The position numbers were made by a program, and so were the translations under genes. The notes under the pieces were generated by a model that saw nothing but the letters and a program-made list of their open reading frames with translations, ran no database searches and had not been told where the DNA came from. From Hyphomicrobiaceae bacterium (GTDB taxonomy: Bacteria > Pseudomonadota > Alphaproteobacteria > Rhizobiales > Hyphomicrobiaceae), in NCBI GenBank assembly GCA_022842785.1, contig JALHOW010000002.1:372001-436000 (forward strand): a DNA stretch of 64,000 nucleotides. Direction: 5' to 3'. Position 1 is the first letter of the stretch. Each line of letters starts with the position of its first letter. This document shows, piece after piece, positions 9,714-18,395 of this stretch.

Positions 9714-11156
9714 TCACGCCCCTCGCAGGGTTGGGCGACGTCGATGCCAGTCCGTATCGCGCTGATAGGCGTCGGCGATCTTCAGAATGCGGCCCTCAGC
9801 GAACGGTCGGCCCACGACCTGGAATCCGATCGGCAGACCGTCACCGTCGAAGCCGCACGGCACGCTGACAGCGGGGAGCCCCATATAGTTGATCGCCCGT
9901 GTGTTGGCGGCCAGCATGTTGAAGGCATCGATGGCGCCCGGCGCACCGGCATCGATATCTGTCGCGGCCAGCGTCGGCGTTTTGATGCGGATCGTCGGCG
10001 TGACAAACACATCGGCCTTGTCGAATACCTCACGTCCGAGCGCGCGCAGGATCGGACCGCGCCGGGACAGGGCCTCGACGTAATAGGCCGCCGGAATGGA
10101 AAGGCCGGCATAGAAGCGCGCGCCAAGTGCAATCGAATAATCCTGCGGACGCGTGCGCATCCATTGCGCGTGGATCGTCGATCCTTCGACACGTGAGATG
10201 ATGGCGCCGTAGGTGCTCACGGCATCCATGTGCGGGATCGCGATCCGGACGACGTTGGCGCCCCGTGACGAGAGCACCTCCGCAGCGGCGTCCACCGCGC
10301 GCACAACATCCGTATCGGCGCCGTCGAAGAAGAAGTTGGTAGGAATACCGATGCGCATTCCGCGGATATCGCCATCGAGCGCAGCCTCATAGTCCGGCAC
10401 CGGCTCCTTGGCCGAAGTCGGATCAGCCGGATCATGCCCCGCTATGGCCTTGAGCAGGCGCGCGCAGTCACGCGCCGTACGCGCAAGCGGCCCCACATTG
10501 TCCGCCATGAACGAGAGCGGCATGGCGCCGTAACGCGAGACCCGTGTCTGCGTAGGCTTGATGCCTGTCACGCCGCACATGGATGCCGGCATCCGGATTG
10601 AGCCGCCCGTGTCCGATCCGAGCGCTCCGTAGATGAAGCGCGCAGCGACAGCAGCGCCGGAACCGGAAGATGAGCCGCCCGGGCAGTAGTCGGTGTGCCA
10701 TGGATTGCGACAATGGCCGAAGTGCGCATTGTGGCCGGTCGGATTCTGCGCGAACTCGGCCATGTTGAGCGTGCCGAGCGTCACGGAACCGGCAGCTTCG
10801 AGCCGTGCAATCGCTGTTGACGTATAGGTCGGCCTGAAATCGCGCCGGACCTCGGAGCCGCATGTGGTGATCTTGCCGGCGCGATAGTACATGTCCTTGT
10901 GCGCGAGCGGCACACCGTGCAGTGGGCCACGCAGGCGGCCGTCGTTGCGCTCTTTGTCGAGTGCAGCAGCAATCTCGAGGGCCTCAGCCTCCTCGAGAGC
11001 GATCACAGAGTTCAGCGCGCGATCACTGGCCTTGAAGGCTTTGAAGGCCGCATCAGTGAGTTCAACGGCGCTGAAGGCACCGCTGCTGACGCCGTCGGCG
11101 GCTTCAACAAGTGTCAAGTGCGTCAGGGGAGCGGCCGGCGCATCCACGGCATTCAT
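9714..11156 (-). CDS. amidase signature family protein (GatA/AtzE-like)
   Basis: Amidase signature: GVPLAHKDMYY, GGSSSGSGAAVAARFIYGALGSDTGGSIRMPASMCGVTGIKPT. Confidence 0.92.
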   Translation of the reverse strand: MNAVDAPAAPLTHLTLVEAADGVSSGAFSAVELTDAAFKAFKASDRALNSVIALEEAEALEIAAALDKERNDGRLRGPLHGVPLAHKDMYYRAGKITTCGSEVRRDFRPTYTSTAIARLEAAGSVTLGTLNMAEFAQNPTGHNAHFGHCRNPWHTDYCPGGSSSGSGAAVAARFIYGALGSDTGGSIRMPASMCGVTGIKPTQTRVSRYGAMPLSFMADNVGPLARTARDCARLLKAIAGHDPADPTSAKEPVPDYEAALDGDIRGMRIGIPTNFFFDGADTDVVRAVDAAAEVLSSRGANVVRIAIPHMDAVSTYGAIISRVEGSTIHAQWMRTRPQDYSIALGARFYAGLSIPAAYYVEALSRRGPILRALGREVFDKADVFVTPTIRIKTPTLAATDIDAGAPGAIDAFNMLAANTRAINYMGLPAVSVPCGFDGDGLPIGFQVVGRPFAEGRILKIADAYQRDTDWHRRRPTLRGA

Positions 11157-11359
11157 GGCGCGCGCTCCTTCGTCTCTTGAAGGGCCGCCTCGAAACTCGA
11201 TGGCTCATCCTCGAACTGCAGTTCGCCGCGCAGCTTCTCGAAGCTCGCGATCAACCCCGCCATGCCCTTCGCATAGTCGTGACCCGCCGCGTTCGGCGGC
11301 TCGACGCCATGCCAGCGCACAACCTGCTCCTCGACCAAATCCTCGATCTTGTTCGCCAT
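11153..11359 (-). CDS. small DUF4089/AtzG-like protein paired with amidase
   Basis: 68 aa, overlaps the amidase start by 4 bp; size and position match the AtzG-type small partner of AtzE-like amidases. Confidence 0.5.
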   Translation of the reverse strand: MANKIEDLVEEQVVRWHGVEPPNAAGHDYAKGMAGLIASFEKLRGELQFEDEPSSFEAALQETKERAP

Positions 11360-11485
11360 GCGCCCCTCTCCATCTATTCCCGGATGCCAGTTTGCACCGC
11401 GTTCGGAATAGACGACAAGGGCCTCATCTGACTGAATTCCCAGCGTGGTGCCGGGAGCAGCACAACCTCAGCAGCGAGGCGCAAT

Positions 11486-11962
11486 CTATGAGCAGTCCAG
11501 CGCCGGAAGCCGCTGGCCCTTCGCGAGCATCAAGCCACGCACAGTACCGATGCCGAGTTCCAGGCTCTCGGCGATCATGCGCGCCCGCTCCACGAAGTAG
11601 GTCGCTGCGGCCACCGGACAGACCTCGTTCGCGGTATCGGCAAACAGAGCAAGCCAGCGGTCGAAATGCGCGCCACCGATCGGCAGGGGCGCATGAGCCT
11701 GCATGGGACGGCCATGATACCGCCCCGTCATAAGCGTCACCGACGACCAGAATGCGCACATACGCTCGAGATGCGGCGCCCAGTCGGCAATGCGAGCGGA
11801 AAAAATCGGACCGAGCACCTCGTCCGCCCGAATACGATCATAGAACGTATGCACGAGCCGCCGGATCATATCCTCGTCGATACCCGTGCGTGCCTGCACT
11901 TCTGCAGCAAACGCAGCGCGGCGCGCCACGGCATCCCGGACATCGTGCGGCTCGCCACTCAT
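11486..11962 (-). CDS. group III truncated haemoglobin
   Basis: Reading from MSGEPHDVRD: IRRLVHTFYDRIRADEVLGPIF, MCAFWSSVTLMTGRYHGRPMQAHAPLPI, HFDRWLALF; the longer 289-aa ORF reads into the divergent gene. Confidence 0.85.
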   Translation of the reverse strand: MSGEPHDVRDAVARRAAFAAEVQARTGIDEDMIRRLVHTFYDRIRADEVLGPIFSARIADWAPHLERMCAFWSSVTLMTGRYHGRPMQAHAPLPIGGAHFDRWLALFADTANEVCPVAAATYFVERARMIAESLELGIGTVRGLMLAKGQRLPALDCS

Positions 11963-12043
11963 GTCGTCCTCGAAGTCGCAATTGCGGCGTCTATTCATCC
12001 ATGTATATTCGGCATTCGCAATACCTATTCGGGCGGAGCGACC

Positions 12044-12505
12044 ATGCGCCTCACGGCTTTCACCGACTACGGGCTCCGAGCCCTGATGCGCCTTGCGGGT
12101 GCGCCCGATCGCATGTTCACGACCGATGAGATCGCCGTGGAGTTCGCCATCTCGCGCAATCACCTGACCAAAGTTGTCCGCGAGCTTGCCGACGCCGGCT
12201 TCATTGCAACCCAGAGAGGTGCCCGAGGTGGCTTCCGTCTCGCCCGCCATCCGGCCGCGATCTCGCTTGGAGAAGTTGTTCGACGCCTCGAGTCCAGACA
12301 GGCACTTGTCGAGTGCTTTCGCGCGGACGGCGGCGACTGCGTTCTGACACCTCAATGCCGCCTCAAGGGCCGCCTTGCTGCCGCGCGCAAAGCCTTTCTT
12401 GCCGAACTCGAGAAATCGAGCCTTGCCGATTGCGCTTATCAGCCGCCGCGCCAGAAACCGCGGAGGGCAGCGCCTGCTCGAGCACGAATGTCGGCGGTGG
12501 AGTGA
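12044..12505 (+). CDS. nsrR: Rrf2-family transcriptional regulator, NsrR-like
   Basis: MRLTAFTDYGLRALMRL start; three-Cys motif VECFRADGGDCVLTPQCRLK of the NsrR cluster-binding region; divergent from truncated haemoglobin. Confidence 0.8.
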   Translation: MRLTAFTDYGLRALMRLAGAPDRMFTTDEIAVEFAISRNHLTKVVRELADAGFIATQRGARGGFRLARHPAAISLGEVVRRLESRQALVECFRADGGDCVLTPQCRLKGRLAAARKAFLAELEKSSLADCAYQPPRQKPRRAAPARARMSAVE

Positions 12506-12512
12506 AAGTCCT

Positions 12513-12887
12513 TTGGCAGCGCGCGTGCTTTGGCTGATGTTGGGCGTTATATCGACGGCCTGCGGAATTGCCGGCGCAGTACTGCCGCTTGTGCCGACTA
12601 CGCCATTCCTGCTGCTTGCCGCATTCGCCTTCGCGCGCTCATCGCCCCGTCTTCATGCGTGGCTCGTCACGCATCCCCGACTTGGGCCCCCAATCGACGA
12701 TTGGAACAGTTACGGCGCCATCAACCGACGCGCAAAGATCACGGCCATTGCCGTCATGGCGGCAACGCTCGCACTCAGCATCGTCATAGGTCTCTCACAA
12801 TGGCTTCTGATCGCACAGACTGTCGCAATGTGCGGCGCCGCAGCCTTCATCCTCACGCGCCCCGATCGTCCTCCGCCGAGCGAGTAA
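12513..12887 (+). CDS. YbaN/DUF454 family inner-membrane protein
   Basis: GVISTACGIAGAVLPLVPTTPFLLLAAFAFARSSPRLHAWLVTHPRLGPPIDDW is the DUF454 signature; start uncertain (TTG 12513 or GTG 12522). Confidence 0.8.
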   Translation: MAARVLWLMLGVISTACGIAGAVLPLVPTTPFLLLAAFAFARSSPRLHAWLVTHPRLGPPIDDWNSYGAINRRAKITAIAVMAATLALSIVIGLSQWLLIAQTVAMCGAAAFILTRPDRPPPSE

Positions 12888-12894
12888 AGACCGC

Positions 12895-14292
12895 TCACAG
12901 CTTGCGGTTCTGCGCATCCCAATTGCGCTCGAGATTGGAAATCAGCGCCGGGCTGAAGTGGCAGAACGCCTGCTCGCGCGCATAGAGCGAGACGGCACGG
13001 CGGAAGAGGTCGATAGATTCCGCGCCGATGCGCAACGCACGGCGATTACCGATCGCGCCAACCGCCCCCGAACTGGTAAGGCCCGCCACCACGCGCGCGA
13101 TACTCGCTGCCATATCCTGCGGCGCGACGATCTCGTCGCAGATGAGGCGGCCCTCCGGCGTGTCGCACGGCAATCGCCGCTCGTACTGAATGGCCTGGCG
13201 CGCAATGCGATCGCCGACAAAGCGTGGCAGACGCAGATTGGCGAGCCCAGGGATGATCCCTTCCTTGCGCGCTGGTAGCGTCATGAAAGCGTCGGCGGCA
13301 GCAATCACGTAGTCCATGACGAGCAGGATCTGGCAATGGCCGCCAATGGCAAACGTATCGACGGCCGCGACCCAAGGCTTCTCGATACCAAAGCCCGAGA
13401 CATCATCGGGGAGCGCATCCGGGCGCGCCACGCCGCGGAAAATCTTGTGCACGTAACCAAGCTCGCGGCGCGGGAACCAGATGTAGGGAATAGCACCACG
13501 ATAGAGATGCGTAAGATTGATACCCGCGCCGAAGATGGGGCGATCACGATACTTTGGATGTTCGACCGGCCCTCCGCGCATGACCACAATCTCGCTCGCC
13601 GGATCCAGGATCGCGACATCGGTCGCGATTTCCATAGCATCGAGCGTCGTATCGTCCTCCGCATTGAGGAAGCGCGGATGGGCAGCGGTAAGATGGACAG
13701 TACGACCGTGCCGCTCGAGTCGTACGGCACCGAGGTCAAGCGTGCCTTCAGCAGCAAAGCGTGCTGCGGGCTCGGCGCTGTCGCCGCGCGGCAGCAGCAT
13801 GGCGTGACAGAGGTGTAACCCTGCGCGCTCGTCCGCCAGAATACGAGAGATGAAGAGACCCTGATCGATCTCGACACCATCCTTGTCGCGCTGGTCGAGC
13901 GCGGCTTCTGCCGCCACCTCATGCTGCGAGGGGACGAGACCCGGCACGACATCCGCGGCCATATAAACGAGCTCCTCGAGTCGGACGAAGCGGGAGTAGC
14001 CTGCGGTCAACTCATCATAGACGGTGCGCGCGTGCGCCGCCGAAAAGCGATCACGCGCAGCACGCGTAACCGAAAGAATGGCTTCGGCCGCTGTTCGCTC
14101 GGACGCATTCCGCGCCGGCCTCTTCGGTAACGCAGACAACAATCGCGCCCCAGCGGCCCAGTAATCGCCATAAGCGCTGCGATCGGACGCGAGGTCTTGC
14201 GTACCCAACGGCTCCGATGATGCCCAATTCATTGCGTCATGCGATGGCAAGCCAGCAGACGTTAGAACATCGATCACGCTCGGCCCGCTCAT
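12895..14292 (-). CDS. DpgC-like enoyl-CoA hydratase-superfamily protein (putative arylacetyl-CoA dioxygenase)
   Basis: EIDQGLFISRILADERAGLHLCHAML, LDLGAVRLERHGRTVHLT, FGAGINLTHLYRG, RRELGYVHKIFRGV, EKPWVAAVDTFAIGGHCQILLVMDYVIAAADAFMTLPARKEGIIPGLANLRL resemble DpgC. Confidence 0.75.
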   Translation of the reverse strand: MSGPSVIDVLTSAGLPSHDAMNWASSEPLGTQDLASDRSAYGDYWAAGARLLSALPKRPARNASERTAAEAILSVTRAARDRFSAAHARTVYDELTAGYSRFVRLEELVYMAADVVPGLVPSQHEVAAEAALDQRDKDGVEIDQGLFISRILADERAGLHLCHAMLLPRGDSAEPAARFAAEGTLDLGAVRLERHGRTVHLTAAHPRFLNAEDDTTLDAMEIATDVAILDPASEIVVMRGGPVEHPKYRDRPIFGAGINLTHLYRGAIPYIWFPRRELGYVHKIFRGVARPDALPDDVSGFGIEKPWVAAVDTFAIGGHCQILLVMDYVIAAADAFMTLPARKEGIIPGLANLRLPRFVGDRIARQAIQYERRLPCDTPEGRLICDEIVAPQDMAASIARVVAGLTSSGAVGAIGNRRALRIGAESIDLFRRAVSLYAREQAFCHFSPALISNLERNWDAQNRKL

Positions 14293-14314
14293 GGTCGCTC
14301 TGTCCCTCTCTCGA

Positions 14315-15619
14315 TCAACTTTTGGGCCGCTTGTCGATGACACGGCGCGCCTTGCCTTGTGACCGCTCGACCATGCCCGGAGAAACGGCCCGCACGGTGC
14401 TCGTCACGCCGATCAGCGCTTTGATCAGATGCTCGGCCTGCCGCGCGAGTGCCGCCTGGATCTCCGCCCCCGCCTCATTGCGCGTTTCAACAACGACATC
14501 GAGCTCGTCGAGCTGCGAAGGGCGCGAGATCTCGAGGATATAGTGCGGCGCAAAGTCTGGCATGGTCGCGAGCACGCTCTCGATCTGCGAAGGGAAGACA
14601 TTGACGCCGCGAATGATGAGCATGTCGTCGCTGCGACCCTTGATACGCTCGATGCGCCGCATGGCGCGGCCAGTCCCGGGCAGCAAACGCGTCAGATCGC
14701 GCGTACGATAGCGGATGATGGGCATGGCCTCCTTGGTGAGTGAGGTGAAGACCAACTCGCCTTCCTCGCCATCAGGAAGCACCGCGCCCGTCTCCGGATC
14801 GATAATCTCGGGCAGGAAGTGATCCTCCCAGATGGTCAAGCCGTCCTTGCTCGTGGCGTACTCCTGAGCGACGCCTGGCCCGATGACTTCCGAGAGCCCG
14901 TAGATATTGACGGCCTGCACGACCATGCGCCGCTCGATTTCATCGCGCATACCTTCCGTCCACGGCTCGGCGCCGCAGATCGCGATACGCAGGCTCGTGT
15001 CGCGGGCGCTCATACCTCTGCGATCGAACTCGTCAGCGATAGCGAGGAGGTACGATGGCGTCACCGCGATGATGTCCGGCTTGAAATCGGCAATCAGCTG
15101 AACCTGGCGCTCTGTGAAACCGCCGCCGACCGGAATGACAGTGCATCCGAGGTGCTCGGCGCCGTAGTGCAGACCGAGACCACCGGTGAAGAGCCCATAG
15201 CCATACGCTACGTGGATCTTGTCGCCCGGTCGGCCGCCGGCTGCGCGGATCGAGCGCGCGACGAGACGGGCCCACGTCTGCACATCGCCCTGCGTGTAGC
15301 CGACGACCGTCGGCTGACCGGTCGTGCCGCTCGAAGCATGAACGCGCGCGATCTTGTCCATGGGCACCGCGAACATGCCGAATGGATAGTTCTGCCGCAG
15401 ATCTTCCTTGGTCGTGAGGGGGAACTTCGAGAGGTCGGTGAGCGATCTCAGATCACTGGGATGAATGCCGGCGGCATCAAATTTCCGGCGATAGTGCGGG
15501 ACATTCGCGTACGTCCGCGCGAGCGTTTCCTTGAGGCGCGCAAGCTGCAGGGCACGCAGCTCGTCACTGCTTGACTTTTCTATCGCATCGAATGAACCCG
15601 CATCCGCGCGCAGCGACAT
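14315..15619 (-). CDS. paaK: phenylacetate--CoA ligase
   Basis: HASSGTTGQPTVVGYTQGD, AYGYGLFTGGLGLHYGAEHLGCTVIP, YGLSEVIGPGVAQE, RIKGRSDDMLIIRGVNVFPSQIE. Confidence 0.9.
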   Translation of the reverse strand: MSLRADAGSFDAIEKSSSDELRALQLARLKETLARTYANVPHYRRKFDAAGIHPSDLRSLTDLSKFPLTTKEDLRQNYPFGMFAVPMDKIARVHASSGTTGQPTVVGYTQGDVQTWARLVARSIRAAGGRPGDKIHVAYGYGLFTGGLGLHYGAEHLGCTVIPVGGGFTERQVQLIADFKPDIIAVTPSYLLAIADEFDRRGMSARDTSLRIAICGAEPWTEGMRDEIERRMVVQAVNIYGLSEVIGPGVAQEYATSKDGLTIWEDHFLPEIIDPETGAVLPDGEEGELVFTSLTKEAMPIIRYRTRDLTRLLPGTGRAMRRIERIKGRSDDMLIIRGVNVFPSQIESVLATMPDFAPHYILEISRPSQLDELDVVVETRNEAGAEIQAALARQAEHLIKALIGVTSTVRAVSPGMVERSQGKARRVIDKRPKS

Positions 15620-15769
15620 GGCATCGTCTCCATCCCTAGAAAACGATTGGCCTGTTCTCGATGCCGCAATGTTCTGCCGGTCTACCCGGCGCCATCGGCA
15701 AGGTCGGCTTTGCGCGTCGACGCTAGTCGAAAAGACTGAGGTGCGCGACGGGAATTGCGCGGCGCGTGC

Positions 15770-16378
15770 CTACGATGGCCAGGAGCCGAGCGCCATCTCC
15801 GCCACATCGAGCAGCTGCTCGCGCGTCGCACCGCCCGAAGCCTGCACGGCCATGCCCTGCAGAAGCGCCGCCACATACCTGGCCAGCACCGCCGGATTGC
15901 TCGATGCAGGTAGATCACCTTCGGCCTTGGCGCGCTCGAAGCGCTCGGTGAGCGCTGCCTCGCCGTTGCAACGGAGTGCCGAAAGCTCATCCTTGATGGA
16001 TTGCGCGGCCTCACTACAGGAAAGCGCGCCCTGAACTGACAGGCAGCCGGCCGGATGACAGGGATCGGTGAGGCTCTGGGCCGCGTCACGCAGCAAGCGC
16101 TCGACGACGACGCGCGCCGTCGGCTCGGCCAGGGCGGCGAAATACTTGGCAGCAGGCCCTGTTTCCACGTAGCGTTCGAGGGCGCGGCGGAACAACTCTT
16201 CCTTGTTGCCGAACGCGGCATAGAGGCTCGGCCGGCTTATGCCCATGGCCTCCGTGAGATCGGACAAGGAAGCGCCTTCGAAGCCCTGCTGCCAAAAGAC
16301 CATCATGGCCTTGTCCAGCGCTTCTTCAGCGTCGAATTCTCTGGGGCGGCCCTTGGCCACGGCGCACTTCTCCTTCAC
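15770..16378 (-). CDS. TetR/AcrR family transcriptional regulator
   Basis: N-terminal HTH GFEGASLSDLTEAMGISRPSLYAAFGNKEELFRRAL. Confidence 0.88.
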   Translation of the reverse strand: MKEKCAVAKGRPREFDAEEALDKAMMVFWQQGFEGASLSDLTEAMGISRPSLYAAFGNKEELFRRALERYVETGPAAKYFAALAEPTARVVVERLLRDAAQSLTDPCHPAGCLSVQGALSCSEAAQSIKDELSALRCNGEAALTERFERAKAEGDLPASSNPAVLARYVAALLQGMAVQASGGATREQLLDVAEMALGSWPS

Positions 16379-16428
16379 ATATCCGCGAGCGTCACTTCAA
16401 TTCCATACTTAGCGGTACAAATAAGCGT

Positions 16429-16493
16429 TGACACGATGTTTGTCACCCATTAATTACCGATCGGTATAGAATAGCTGACAAACGAGTGTGTCA
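16429..16493. promoter_or_regulatory. composite operator region: TACCGATCGGTA palindrome (16455-16466) flanked by two TGACA-N7/8-TGTCA dyads
   Basis: Read directly: TGACACGATGTTTGTCA (16429-16445), TACCGATCGGTA (16455-16466), TGACAAACGAGTGTGTCA (16476-16493); lies between TetR and RND genes. Confidence 0.7.
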
Positions 16494-17039
16494 TGGCTTG
16501 CATCCCGACCATCGAGAAACGCTGCGCCTGCCAGAATCCGTTGGTGCAGCTTGATATTCAGGCGCCTCGGGCGGGGCTGCGCAGATTAGGTCGAGCAATG
16601 ACGCGGCACGTTATTGAGCGGGCACTGCGGGCAGCCGAGAGTGCAATGGGGATCTAGTCCCGCAACCAAACGGTGGTCCGAGCAAACCCCCGTATGATTC
16701 TCTAGGGCCCTCGGTCCCGTCAGATTGAGAGCAAGAAGCGGGGTGGCAACCACCTCAACAGCGACATAAGAAAATGTGCCGGCCAGTGTCGTCTTTGGAT
16801 GTCCTCGAACGTCCTAGGCTCATTGAACGGCAGCCCCACTCGAAGACGAGAGAATGATCAAGAGCGATGCGCGCAGCGACGATGAACAACGACGCGCAAG
16901 ACCCTGACACGAACAAGGGCTAGCAAGCCTAACCCAAAACGAGAAACGGACCAGGTTCAGAGGCAGAAATTCTAGAGCGAATCCGCCTGAGCAACGGCCG
17001 CTCTTTCAAGCAAACCTGAGACAAACAAAGAATCAGGAG

Positions 17040-18311
17040 ATGATCATGAGCGAATTCAACACCGAGGCGCCGGAGCCGGCGCCATCCGCAAAGTCGCGAC
17101 GCCCCCGGATCTGGGGCTCGGCTTTCCTTCTAGCGGCGGGCGCGGCGACTGGAGCGGTCCTCTACACAGCAGCACCGGGACACAGTGAAAGCCCGACCCC
17201 CATGTTGCCGCCACCGCCCGCCGTCTCGGTCGCGACGATCGAGCCGCGTCAGGCGGTCATCTGGGACGAGTTCTCAGGTCGCCTCGAGGCCGTTGACCGC
17301 GTCGACGTGCGCTCGCGCGTTGCCGGCACCGTTCAGGAAGTGCACTTCCGCGAAGGCGCACTGGTCGACAAGGGCGCACGCCTCTTCACCATCGACCCGG
17401 CCCCCTATGCCGCTGAAGTTGATCGCCTCGAAGCCCAGGTGGCCTCTGCCGAAGCGCGCGCACTCTACACGCGCACGGAGGCCGAACGCGCACGCCGCCT
17501 TCTCGGCAGCCCAGCCCATTCCGAGCGCGATGTAGACCAGCGCACGAACGCCTACAATGAAGCAGATGCTACACTGCGGGCCGCCAAGGCTGCGCTTCAG
17601 GCCGCGCGGCTCAATCTCGAGTACACGGAAGTGCGCGCTCCAGTCGCCGGACGCGTCGGGCGTCTCGAAGTCACGATCGGGAATCTGATTGCCGCTGGTC
17701 CGGGCGCTCCGGTACTGACGACGCTTGTCTCGATCAATCCGATCTACGCAAGCTTCAATGCCGACGAAACGACCGTATCACGCATCCTCGCAGCTCTGAG
17801 CCCCGAGGCGAATGCGGCAGCCGATGTGGGCACGGTCGCCGTCGGCATCTCTAACCCTGCGGCGAATGGAACGTGGGCGCAGGGTCGCCTCCAGCTCATC
17901 GACAATCAGGTCGATGCGTCGAGCGGCACTGTTCGTCTTCGCGCAGTCTTCGACAACGCGGACGGGCGATTAATCCCTGGCCAGTTCGTGCGCGTGCGCA
18001 TGGCTCAGCCGCGGAACGCGCCGGTCGTCGCGGTGAGCGAGCGCGCCATCGGTACGGATCAGAGCAAGCGGTTCGTGATCGTGGTCGGTGACGGCAACAA
18101 GACGGCCTATCGCGAGATCACGCTCGGCGCCATTGCGGACGGCCTGCGCATCGTGACGAGCGGTCTCGATGCCGGTGAGCGCATCATCGTCAGTGGCCTT
18201 CAACGCGTGCGGCCGGGCGCCGTCGTCTCGCCAGAACCGGCGAGCATGGATCGCGTGACGTCCGTCGATACGCCGACGGGCACAATCGAGCCGAAGCCCG
18301 CGCAGCAATAG
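17040..18311 (+). CDS. RND efflux pump periplasmic adaptor (MFP) subunit
   Basis: EFSGRLEAVDRVDVRSRVAGTVQEVHFREGALVDKGARLFTIDP; LEYTEVRAPVAGRVGRLEVTIGNLI. Confidence 0.93.
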   Translation: MIMSEFNTEAPEPAPSAKSRRPRIWGSAFLLAAGAATGAVLYTAAPGHSESPTPMLPPPPAVSVATIEPRQAVIWDEFSGRLEAVDRVDVRSRVAGTVQEVHFREGALVDKGARLFTIDPAPYAAEVDRLEAQVASAEARALYTRTEAERARRLLGSPAHSERDVDQRTNAYNEADATLRAAKAALQAARLNLEYTEVRAPVAGRVGRLEVTIGNLIAAGPGAPVLTTLVSINPIYASFNADETTVSRILAALSPEANAAADVGTVAVGISNPAANGTWAQGRLQLIDNQVDASSGTVRLRAVFDNADGRLIPGQFVRVRMAQPRNAPVVAVSERAIGTDQSKRFVIVVGDGNKTAYREITLGAIADGLRIVTSGLDAGERIIVSGLQRVRPGAVVSPEPASMDRVTSVDTPTGTIEPKPAQQ

Positions 18312-18395
18312 TGCCGCCCATCGTGTCGAGCAATCCGGCCCAATTCTGCTGACCGGCCCTGCGGGGAGCGGTCCAACCCTCCCTGCGAGCCAGTT

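Noticed and set aside
11486-12355. 289-aa reading of the truncated haemoglobin gene
   Set aside because: The N-terminal 131 residues are antisense to the NsrR-like gene; the recognisable globin begins at MSGEPHD (11962)
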